Assembly: GCF_041146795.1 (NCBI RefSeq)
Contig: NC_135185.1
Location: 29,571,529 to 29,635,528 of the forward strand
From: Maylandia zebra
Lineage: Eukaryota > Chordata > Actinopteri > Cichliformes > Cichlidae
Direction of reading: 5' to 3'
Length of the DNA: 64,000 bases
The position numbers and the translations under genes are program-made. Each line of letters starts with the position of its first letter. The stretch's first letter is position 1. Of this stretch, positions 1 to 33,827 are shown one piece after another. The notes below the pieces were generated by a model, which was not told where the DNA came from, ran no database searches, and saw nothing but the letters and a program-made list of their open reading frames with translations.

Positions 1-59
1 CTCTAGCTGAAATTCTTCTAATGCTGGGATGGTGTGGGATTATGCAATTTCTGAGCCTA

Positions 60-23434
<23,375 letters not shown>

Positions 23435-26400
23435 ATGGAAGTGACGATGGACCCATTGTTTCTGGCGTGGAGCTATTTCAGGAGGCGGAAACTCCAACAA
23501 TGTTCTGATATTTGTACGAAAATATTACAAGACAACCCATACGACCAGGTACTGTGGTGAAGTTAGCAGGGTTAGCCTAGCTTGCTAACGATGGACAGCT
23601 GGACAACCTGCTGCATAATCCCGATTAATCGAGTCTGTGTTGTTTATATCTCACTAACGTAGCATTTCATCATACTTATTCAGTTTATTATAAACTTAGT
23701 AGCTGTTGCTATACGCTACTTTTCTTTTCAAGTCTCATTTCTATCGTGTCTTATGTTCGTTCTGCTTCCTTCCCATTTATTCACATTTTTCTTAAATCTC
23801 TTTACTCTCTCGCTAACTGTCTGCACTCTATCTTAAGGACTCATCTTTGCTAATCTCAGAGGTAACCATGACTGCACATGTCTCTGTTTTCCATCTCATT
23901 TTGTTCTTTTTTATGGATAATTTGTGTTGTAGCTCCAGACTGTTTTATGCCTTCTTCTACATAAATGTGAAATATTTCACATGACTAAAACTTGCTTGTG
24001 TGTGTGTGTGTGTGTGCGCGCGCGCGTACTTGCGTCATAGGCTGCATGGAGCTTGAAAACCCGTGCTCTTACAGAGATGGTTTACATAGATGAAATCGAG
24101 GTTGACCAGGAGGGGATTGCTGAGATGATGCTGGATGAAAGCTCTATTGCTCAAGTTGCACGTAAGTTTAAGCATTTGCTCCAAATTCCACAATTCATTA
24201 AATTAATAATTTGAACATTTTCTTAATTAGTATATTTTTTTTATAACACTTGATCTCTGCAAGGACCTGGTACATCACTAAGACTTCCTGGAACATGTCA
24301 TGGTGGAGGTCCCACACCAGCTGTCAGGTAGGTTTTTCAAGACAACGAAAACAAAAAACCAAACTGATGAAGCTTTCGTGATTAATCTCTAATCAGATAT
24401 ATTTTATTTCCTGAAATCTAGGCCCATGACACAATCAGGACGCCCTATAACAGGATTTGTGAGACCCAGCACACAGTCCGGGCGCCCTGGGACAATGGAG
24501 CAGGCCATCAAAACCCCACGTACTGCAAGCACAGCTCGTCCTGTCACCGCTTCTTCTGGTAGATTCATTCGTCTGGGGACAGTGAGTATTCCTACTAAAG
24601 GCCATGTTTGACACATGCCTGTTTCTATTGCATTTTCTCAAGTTAATTTATGCAGCAGACAATATATTAATGTAAGACTGATAGCAACAGTCATTTTATT
24701 ATTTATTATGTTACACTGAAAGCCTGAAATTCTTAGCATGACCTATTTCTTTTATTGTTTTTCTAGGCTTCAATGCTAACAAATCCCGAAGGACCATTTA
24801 TAAACTTGTCTAGACTAAATCTGGCCAAGTATTCCCAAAAACCCAATTTATCCAGGGTAAGACTCAAACTGTGACTTCCAGACATTTATCAGTTGTTTTC
24901 TATTGTGTTTTTCCTGCATGTGAAGCAATCTTCTTTCTCCACAGACATTATTTGAGTACATCTTCCATCATGAAAATGATGTGAAAAATGTAAGCGATAC
25001 ACAAATCTGCAGTGTAAAGAAAACTACCACACATTAGATGACAGGACTGTATGTAAAGAAATATTATATTCCTTGTACAGGCTTTGGATTTAGCTGCTCA
25101 AGCTACTGAACATGCACAGTTCAAAGACTGGTGGTGGAAAGTTCAGCTGGGAAAATGCTACTACAGGCAAGTAACACACCATCCTTCATATTATTCAACT
25201 GCAATGTTTGATTAAATTAACATTTATGTATATGAAATTATGTAATGTCTGTTTCTCTCCTCTTAGGCTTGGTTTATATAGAGAAGCAGAAAAACAGTTT
25301 CGATCAGCTCTCAACCACCAAGAGATGGTAGATACGTATCTCTATCTCGCAAAGGTAGTGATTATTGCCAAGGGTTTGTACATTTTAAGGTTCTCTCTCT
25401 AAAGCAATGTTTTTCTTGAAATCACTATTCTTGTTTTCATTTTCCTTTAGGTTTATCAGCGTATGGATCAGCCAATAACGGCTCTCAGTCTTTTCAAGCA
25501 AGGCCTGGATCACTTCCCTGGAGAGGTTACCCTTCTAACAGGAATAGCTCGTATCCATGAGGTACAGTATGCCATCATCATCTCGAATATAGTCAGTTTT
25601 TTATTTAATTGCATTGTCGAATATCACATAACCACTCCTTATCAGGCACTTTAACACAATTCAGACAAGTTCTAGCTGCCTGTGGTTCATTTCAAAAGCT
25701 CTTTTCCAGTAGACAGAGTGTCTCTTAGAAGTGTTTTCGGGTTTCAGAGTGGCTCTTTAGCTTGTTTGGCACTCTCAGCTGGATCCAAAAGATGTAGTTT
25801 CTTCACAGTTATTTTCCTTTTAGATGGTTTTGTGTGGTTTTCCTTTCAGAAGAAATTGTTCAGTTTTACATCATCACAAATTTGATCCTCCTCAGTCAGG
25901 GACGCTGATGTGTTCTGGTATATTAAAATTAAATTAAATTTGTTGTTTTTTGTGCCGTTAAGTCAAGTGGAATGTTTTTATGATGTATCCCAAAGTGCTT
26001 AACAGCTAAAAGAATAAATGTCATAAAATAATAAGACAATAAAACTGCTTAAATAAAGAAAACAAAATGCCATCCATCCATCCATCTTCATCCGCTTTGT
26101 CCGGGGCCGGGTCGCGGGGGCAGCAGCCTAAGCAAAGAGGCCCAGACCTCCCTCTCCCCAGCCACCTCCTCCAGCTTATCCGGGGGAATACCAAGGCGTT
26201 CCCAGGCCAGCCGAGATATATAATCTCTCCAGCGTGTCCTGGGTCTGCCCCGGGGCCTCCTCCCGGTGGGACATGCCTGGAACACCTCGCCCAGGAGGCG
26301 CCCAGGGGGCATCCTTGTCAGATGCCCGAACCACCTCAGCTGGCTCCTTTCGATGTGGAGCAGCAGCTGCTCTACTCTGAGCCCCTCCCGGATGGCCGAA

Positions 26401-28939
26401 CTTCTCCCCCTATCTCTAAAGGAAAGGCCAGCCACCCTTTGGAGGAAGCTCATTTCTGCCGCTTGTATCTGCGATCTCGTTCTTTCGGTCACTACCCACA
26501 GCTCGTGGCCATAGGTGAGGGTAGGGACGTAGATCGACCGGTAAATTGAGAGCTTCGCTTTTACACTCAGCTCCCTCTTCACCACGACGGACCGGTGCAG
26601 CGTCCGCATTACTGCAGCCGCAGCCCCAATCAAAACAAACAAAAAACAAAATGAAAAAACAAAAACAGTAAAAGCACAATTCAAAGTAATCAGGACTTAG
26701 TCTGGTGTAATAACCAAAGACCGTTTTCAAAAATGTCTAATGCCCCTGATGTAAATAGGCAGTTTGCTCCACAATGTAGGAGAAGGTACATTTAAGTTTC
26801 TGATTTCCTCTTTGTTTTAATCTGGACCACAGGACAGTCAAAAGCCTCTGCTCAGCAGACCTGCTCAATGAGAGAGCTAAGGAGGTGCCAACCCCTGCAA
26901 TCACTTAAAATCAAAGAAAAAAAAATTAAAACTTACTGACAACCAATAAAGGAAGCTAATATGAGTGATGTGTGGTCTTGCTTACACTTGCCAGTTAAGA
27001 GCTGGCCAGCTTTAGTTGGCCAAGCAGTGACAGGCTGACACCTGAAAGCAGACTGTTAATGGTCAAGTCTGGACGAAATTAAGGAATGAGTAACATTTTC
27101 AAAGTCACTGAAGTGGAGAAATGCAAGCAGTCATAGTTAAAGGAAGCCAGCTTTAACAACAGCTTCACTCCCAGCTTCTTTGCAATATTAACCTTAGTAC
27201 TTGAATTGCTGAGGTTAAAGACAAAAGGGCTTTCAGTTACACTAATAGTGTTTGGTTGACACAAAATCTTAACGACTTGCCTCCAAGCTATTTGGGAACC
27301 ACTGGACTAATGTAAACTTTCCACCATAGCTGCATGGAGTATAACCTTAACAGTTGCATGAATCATTAAAGATATCCATCCATCCGTCCATTCATTAATT
27401 GTCTCTAAAATGGTATTTTGACAGGAGATGAACAACATTTCATCAGCGACAGAGTACTATAAAGACGTCCTGAAGCAGGACAACACTCACGTGGAGGCCA
27501 TAGCCTGCATAGGCAGCAATCACTTCTATACAGATCAGCCTGAGATTGCTCTGCGCTTCTATAGGTCAGACAAACTTTCTGTACAATTTGTGTAATGTGT
27601 TGTTACAATTTATCTGATGAGATTTTATTTACCATCTGTGATTTAATATGTTTCACCCATTGCTAGACGGCTGCTCCAGATGGGAGTGTATAATTGCCAA
27701 CTGTACAACAACCTGGGCCTGTGCTGTTTCTACGCCCAGCAGTACGATATGACTCTGTCCTCGTTTGAGAGGGCTCTGGCCCTGGTGGCCAATGATGAAG
27801 AGCAGGCTGATGTCTGGTACAACATAGGACACGTGGCTGTTGTGAGTTAACAGAAAATTACTTAATATGTTTCACTTCCATATATGGTTCACAGTTAACA
27901 TAATTTGACACTTAGTTAATTGAAATGACAACCTTACATTGTATAATTTAGAATATGCTCTGTGTTTACAGGGAATAGGGGACTTGACTCTGGCCTATCA
28001 GTGCTTTAAACTGACTTTGGCATTTAATAATGACCATGCTGAAGCTTATAACAACCTGGCTGTGCTGGAGCTGCGAAAAGGTCACATTGAACAGGTAAAG
28101 ACATAGCTTTGAATCATTGTCTTTGTTAAGCTGCTAAAATATGAGTAATGAAATCATAATGGTGATCCTTTCGACCTCTAATGTGATATAACACAGCCCA
28201 TTATAAGAAAATCACTAAAATGTAGTTATTAGCGTCATATAAACTGTAATCCAGCTCATATTATCAAAAGATATCTCTCAAATTATACTTGCGTAATATA
28301 AATCCAATATTCAGTAAGCCCCTGTTACTCCAACAAAGAGCTAGGCAATAAAGCAATTTAGCAATAATAGCTTGATATGAGACAAAGCGTCATGAGATAT
28401 ATGGGATTTTATTTTTCCAGTAGCAGGAGGAGCATGAGCAATCCACCTGCTTAACACTTCTGCTGCCAACATGATTTAAAAGGTTAAATTTTCAGGGTTT
28501 TCCAGCTTTTTTCATAGTGATAATGATGATGGCAACGTGATGTAAGGATTGCTCCAATTAAAGAAAATAAAACTTTAAATCTGTAAACACTGCATTTTCA
28601 TATACATTTTCATGACAGATGTTAATTGTTTCCCTGCCTTTAATCCAGTCTAAAGGCTTCCTTCAGACTGCTGCATCACTGGCCCCCCATATGTACGAGC
28701 CACACTTCAATCTCTCCATTCTCTCTGAAAAGGTAATTTATCGCTATCAAGGTCCAACCAAATCATGCAGTGCAATTAAAAGTGACAAAGTGTGATCTTT
28801 ACATCTTCTTGCCTGTGTCCAGCTTGGGGACCTTCAGAGCAGCTACAGTGCAGCCCAAAAATCTGAGGACGCTTTCCCAGAACACGTCGACACTCAGCAG
28901 CTTCTCAAGCAACTTCGACAGCACTTTGCAGTGCTGTGA
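23435..28939 (+). CDS. ttc8: TTC8/BBS8, tetratricopeptide repeat protein 8, BBSome subunit
   Basis: Subunit of the BBSome, the coat-like complex that moves membrane cargo in and out of primary cilia; loss in humans causes Bardet-Biedl syndrome 8. Fourteen exons: 23435-23548, 24041-24161, 24264-24327, 24422-24581, 24767-24856, 24945-24989, 25081-25166, 25267-25354, 25451-25561, 27425-27564, 27667-27841, 27972-28094, 28649-28732, 28823-28939. They total 1,518 nt, or 505 residues, close to the human 515-residue form. The start is MEVTMDPLFLAWSYFRRRK, matching the human N-terminus. A proline/arginine-rich linker (exons 3-4, with SGRP repeats) precedes the TPR superhelix (about residues 190-500), including GKCYYRLGLYREAEKQF and YNNLAVLELRKGHIEQ. 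The intron after exon 7 uses a GC donor (AG|GCAAGT). Exon 2 follows an alternating purine-pyrimidine tract. Intron 9 carries a LINE. Confidence 0.97.
23997..24026. repeat. (TG)n(CG)n alternating purine-pyrimidine tract
   Basis: A run of TG units passing into five CG units, ending 14 nt before the acceptor of ttc8 exon 2 (exon starts 24041). It sits where a pyrimidine tract would normally be. Such tracts can adopt left-handed Z-DNA. Confidence 0.9.
26072..26630 (-). mobile_element. RTE-like LINE 3' fragment in ttc8 intron 9
   Basis: On the minus strand this encodes the end of a reverse transcriptase family protein: VKAKLSIYRSIYVPTLTYG, then LQRVAGLSFRDRGRS, RWFGHLTRMPPGRLLGE, and a stop after LLPPRPGPGQSG. 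This C-terminal block is very common in teleost genomes and I place it in the RTE-like group with moderate certainty. The 3' tail is (GGAT)n at 26072-26084. An aaacaaaatg-type string borders both ends (about 26059 and 26643) and may be the target duplication. The fragment is 5'-truncated. Confidence 0.8.
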
Positions 28940-29497
28940 GGGACCACAGCACTGCAAACGACCGGGTTTTCTTTTAACCCAGTCTTTAAAAAAGTCATAA
29001 TTTGGTAGGTTAGTCTTGGAAATGGACAAAGTGGGATTAGTTTTGGCTTGTGTTTATTTATTAACTGCCAGTTTATTAGATACATCTACAATTGAAGCTC
29101 TTTAGCAAAATGAGTGGTGACCCTTTGAAGTGTTAATTGTTAACTGTAATTCTACACTTCAGTGTTGAAAAGTGATGTGATTGTCCTTATTTGATTCCAG
29201 CTTGAGCTGTTGTAGACTTATTGTTGTGTACAGAATAAGCTCATTGGTTTCTTTGATTTTTTCACTGTTCTCTGTAAAACTCTATTTCAGTAGAGTTTCA
29301 AAAGGCTGTAGTTGATGCAACGCTAGGTCTAAAATGTCTAGGTCAAGTGTTTCAGTCATAGCCCATTAAATGGTAAATGTTTGGGCTCTAACTAACATGA
29401 CCTATAGAGGGCATGTAAAGGTTTTCCTGAAACACTGGCATGTTAGTGTACAAATCTGTACAGTGGTAAAATATGTGTACATAGTAAAGGTAAAGGT

Positions 29498-29503
29498 TTT
29501 ATT
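29498..29503 (-). terminator. candidate polyadenylation signal for lectin gene A
   Basis: AATAAA on the minus strand, 175 nt beyond the lectin A stop codon. It is inside the 3' untranslated region of convergent ttc8, so the two transcripts would overlap. Confidence 0.45.
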
Positions 29504-29614
29504 TGTAACAGTTACAGAATTTGCATACATTTTGTAGATGCCTTTATAACTCAGATGTATTTTTCTTATTTTAATCTTCTTGGACATTTTGTAGTCTCTT
29601 GCAAAAGACATGAC

Positions 29615-29620
29615 AATAAA
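29615..29620 (+). terminator. polyadenylation signal of ttc8
   Basis: AATAAA 676 nt after the ttc8 stop codon, followed by an A-run. No other good hexamer was noticed between the stop and here. The 3' untranslated region would be about 700 nt (28940 to about 29640). Confidence 0.7.
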
Positions 29621-29677
29621 GAAAAAAAAAAGTTCAGAAGACACGTCCATGCCTTAAAGCCAGACTTGACTCTCTGT

Positions 29678-32600
29678 TTAAACATTTAAGCTAGAGCTAA
29701 AAGGTCTTGGTGTCCTCTCACAAATCCATTTCAGGTTCCAGTGGCATGGAGCATCGTTCCATGAATGAAAGGGGTTTTCTCTGGGATACATAGCAGCACA
29801 GTCTTCATTGTTTTGGTTGTTAGGCTCTCCATTATCCCAGTACCTGAAACAAGAGATGGGTAACTTTGCTTAGTTTTTTTGTGTGCTCTGACAGAGATAT
29901 ATGGGAAATTACCATATACTTAAATTAATAAACTGACATATACTTAAATTACGTTATCACAAGTGGATAATGGTTACAGGGCATTCAGAAAGAATTTATA
30001 TCGCTTGTCTTGTTCCACATTTTGTCACATTACATTACTTTATTCCAAACTGGATTTGATTCATTTTTCACTTCAAAGTTTTACACAACAGCCTATAATT
30101 ACAAAGTCAGAAAGATTTGCTTGAAATTCTTGCAAACACATTAAAAGCAAAAAACAAAAATACAACATGTACATAAGTATTCGGAGCCCTTGCTCAGTAC
30201 TCAATACTTTGTTGAAGCACCTTTTGCCACCTTTAGGGTTGTTGTCCTGTTGGAAGATGGACCCTCACCCCAGTCCCAGGTCCATAGTGCTCTGGAGCAA
30301 GTTATCATCAACTCGACCATGAGTAGTCTTGAGTAGTTCCTGCTGCTGAAAAACATCCCCACAGCATGATGCTGCTACCACCATGTTTCACTGTAGGAAT
30401 AGAATTAGCTAGGTGCTGATCCTTGGCATTCAGCCCAAAGAGTTCAATCTTTGTTTCATCAGTCCAGAGCATTTTGCACATGACCTGAACAACTTTGAGA
30501 GTCGTTCTATTAGAGTGACCATCGAGTTCTCGCTGACTAAGGCACTTACACCCTGATTGCTCAGACTGGCTGGGCGTCCAGCTCCAGGAAAATTCCCGGT
30601 GATTTCAAACTTCTTACATCTACTGATGATGGAGCCATTATCGGGACTTTCAGGGGTGCAGAAATGTTTCTGTACCCTTTCCCAGATCTGTGCATTGATA
30701 CAATCCTTACCACAATGAACTCCAATCAAAAACTAATAGAAACCTCTGACAAGTGATCAGTGGAAACACGATGCATCTGAGCTCAATTTTGAGTGCTATG
30801 GCAAAGGCTGTGAGTACTTATGTAAATGTTGATTTGGAAAAAAAAAATAGCAAGAAAACTTCTTTCACTTTGTCATTATGGATTAAGATTTTTAGGAGAA
30901 TTTATACCCCTCTTCCACCCTTGTCCCATCCAACCATGTCCAACTTCCTTCCACATCTGCATCTCTCAGTCCAATCCAGAATCCACTGTGGGCAAGCGAT
31001 CTCGAGGGGTCTCGAGACATTTTTACAATTTCAGCAAGGGCCATCTGACAATATAGGAAATACACATGTACGTGAAAACACACACAAACATTCATATATG
31101 CTAGTGCTGTTCATGAGAAGTGGAACTTGTAAGTTTGTCAGTAAGTTTCATTGTGTTGTTTAAATGTTGAGTCTTACATGTTCCTCTCTGCTGTTGATGA
31201 CCAATAAGTCGCTTCCTTGCCTCTTGCAGAAATGTCTGGCATCCATCCACGATCTCCGTGAGAGTTCCTCAGATAAAGCGAAGAAGTAACACATGGAATT
31301 AATGACAGTCCAGCCTGGCAAACACTGTCTGCAGCCCTCTTCTGTCGACAAAAACCAAAAAAAAAGGAATGACATAACAATTATAGAGCATTTATTAACA
31401 TAATAAATAAAGAAAAAGCCTCTCACTGAGCATTGGCATGTGGGATTCCAACATCGCTATTTCCGTTTCAGTTCTGTCTATTAGTTTTTCGGTATCTTTT
31501 TTCCTTCTGTTCAGATGATCAAGCTCCCACTTGGTAATTTGCTGTGACTTGATCTCTTTCGCCACCTCCTGTTTGGCTTCAGTCTTGCTTTGGAGTGCAG
31601 CGTTGTAAGTAGCCTGCAATTTGGCAATCTCAGTGCTGATGTCTGTTACTAAATGGTTCCCATAAGTAAGTCTGTAGTCTGAAAGTAGAGAAAAGGAAGA
31701 CTTTAAAAACTGTACAATTTTTACGGTGTTGGTACAGCTGAAGAAAGAACTCTAACGGAAATAACAAAAGAGCAGTAGCAGACAAACCTCACTTAAAAAT
31801 ATTTATTTATTATCTAGAACACAGGCAGTTTTTAGGTCACAGCTAAGACAGTTTACACATTTTCCTTTTTTTAAATTGTCCCATAATTAAATAACATATA
31901 GCTCTTTAGTATAGTTGTTAATACATTTGCCTAACAACTAAAAGATCCCAGTTCAAGATTGGAAACAAAAATCCTGGTTAAATATGCCACGTTTGCTGAT
32001 CCACCTGCTCTGGTGACCCTTTCTAAACAAAGAAGTAACAGGTATTTACAACTGAGTCATCAGCTTGTTGGTCCTCTTATATGGATAAATTATGTAACAG
32101 AAATACTGCAATTAAATTAAAACTCAAATTAGTCTGGCATTTGGCATGAGTGATCTGTAGTAATCTAATATTAGCCAATAAAGTGGGCAAAACCTGATAT
32201 AATAGTCACTGATGCAAAAGCATATAACCATTTTTATAAATTAACATATTTATTAATCAAATAATCAAGCGCTCCTCATATTTTGTAGCTTAAATCATGT
32301 ATAGAAAGTTTTCTGTGTTTGCAACCAGGTGAAAAAAATGCGTCAACTAATATGTTTTTCTAAGGGAATACAAACTCTGAATTTCCCTGATGCTACTTTA
32401 GTGACCGTTATTTAAGGTACATTTGTAATGTTAGTAATTAAACCTGCATTTTCTGTTTTGTTCTTTTTTGATCACTTGGGGGCAGCAGAAACAAACGTTT
32501 TAGAAAGCTGACACAAAACAACCTTATACAGTTTATGAAAAAAAGACTGGGCTTTATTATTTTGGTTTCCATGAATTTGAGGGGATAACATCCGGTTTCA

Positions 32601-33370
32601 TAGATGCTAATGTTTCTTCTGTATTCACCTGCTAACTTTAGCTACTCTTTAGTGGCAGGCAGGTAGTGAAACAGTATTTATTGGAGACTTTTCAGTAAAA
32701 TTAGCGGCCTATTGAGGACACAAACACAGGTGAATAAGCAGTGAAGCTACAGGGTGGAAAACCAAACCAGGGAGTTAAAACTAGATAAAAAGAGTCAGGT
32801 GAGAATAAATCAAATCCCTTTTTGTTGACCTCGATTTTCCCACAAGAGATGATTATTTTCCCTCCTGTTGAACCTTTTTTTTAAGATTTAAAAAATTTCT
32901 CAATATAACAAAAACTGCAGCTTGCAGTAATCACTTACAATAGACTCCCAGGCCAATATCAACTGCCAGCAGAAAGGCAGCGAGCACTGCCAGGCTCACT
33001 GCAAGCACTTTGTAACGATTTAAACAGGATCCAGGCCCCATTGTGGACAGGGACACTACACAGATAAGTGGTGGATAAATATCAGAGCCATGCACAATAC
33101 AGCAACATCAAAATAACACCCAAGTGGTGGGCGAAAATGTGGATGTGTAATCACAAGTTATAAAAAGTGCTGTGAAGAGCAAAGCTAGTTTCTGGCAGAG
33201 AAGAAACATTAAACATATTTCCTTAATCATCATTCATCTTCTTGTCATTTACCTTGTTGCCTCTCCTGGTTCAAGTTGAAAGATTGGTCATCTTCACTAA
33301 TGTCCTCAGGATAAGTCAGTTTGTTATAAGTACTCTCAAAAAAGCCAGCATTATTTCCGTTGTCCTCCAT
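29678..33370 (-). CDS. C-type lectin A, type II membrane receptor (CD209/CLEC4-like), EPN motif
   Basis: Probable calcium-dependent sugar receptor at the cell surface, like mammalian CD209 and CLEC4 proteins. Six exons: 33253-33370 (tail), 32939-33055 (membrane), 31427-31678 (stalk), 31178-31341, 30908-31044 and 29678-29843 (lectin domain). They total 954 nt, or 317 residues. The 55-residue N-terminal tail carries STYNKL (residues 13-18), which fits the ITIM pattern S/I/V/LxYxxL. The membrane span is about 56-77 ([20 protein letters not shown]). The stalk is charged and heptad-like. The lectin domain has GCRQCLPGW, the WIGL core, EPN in [11 protein letters not shown] and WND in HSWNDAPC, so the calcium/mannose-type site looks complete. 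Exact orthology to a mammalian gene cannot be assigned. The fifth intron contains a Tc1-like remnant. Confidence 0.92.
29978..30890. mobile_element. Tc1-like transposon remnant in lectin A intron 5
   Basis: Starts acagggcattcagaaagaat and runs through the widespread teleost Tc1 sequence (ttgttccacattttgtcaca). The minus-strand frame at 30430-30729 is a shifted transposase-region relic, and tcatcagtccagagcatttt at about 30458 is typical of Tc1 coding DNA. Frame is broken throughout, and the right terminal repeat, near 30840-30890, is degraded. Confidence 0.75.
31679..32938 (-). other. lectin A intron 2, no further feature seen
   Basis: A 1.26-kb AT-rich intron between the membrane and stalk exons. 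No coding sequence or recognisable repeat was found. Confidence 0.5.
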
Positions 33371-33776
33371 TTTAATCGACGAGATGAGAAGAGTGCAGCA
33401 AGATCACCCGAGAAAGAGAGAGTATTTGTTAGGACATTGCCCTGCGGGTGTTTGCGCATGTGTGTGTGTGTAACATTGCAAACAGAAAATCAAGTTTACT
33501 TGTTAACCATTTACAGGAGGTAAAGGAACAGCAGAGTTTTCAGATCATCTAAACAAGATTAGGATCAGAAATATTCTTTAAGGATGAATTTTTATTTTAT
33601 CAAGTTAAGCATTAAACATCTTAAAATCATTACAGACCAGATACTGCAGACATTTTTCCCCCATATACAACTGAATATGCTGAGTTTTGTCAAAATACTT
33701 TAAAAACAAAAAAACCGAAAACGTGTCACTTACAGTAGTGTATAACACGATTTTTCACATGTCAAGTTACAGCTAA

Positions 33777-33782
33777 TTTATT
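33777..33782 (-). terminator. polyadenylation signal of lectin gene B
   Basis: AATAAA on the minus strand 46 nt past the lectin B stop codon. Confidence 0.6.
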
Positions 33783-33827
33783 TGAGAGATTTTATGACAT
33801 TATTGCTATTATTATTTTGAAACATCA

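Noticed and set aside
26067..26549. 160-residue plus-strand frame
   Set aside because: It is the antisense shadow of the RTE-like LINE coding sequence.
29978..30890. Extra exon or separate gene between lectin A exons
   Set aside because: The sequence is a Tc1-type repeat with broken frames.
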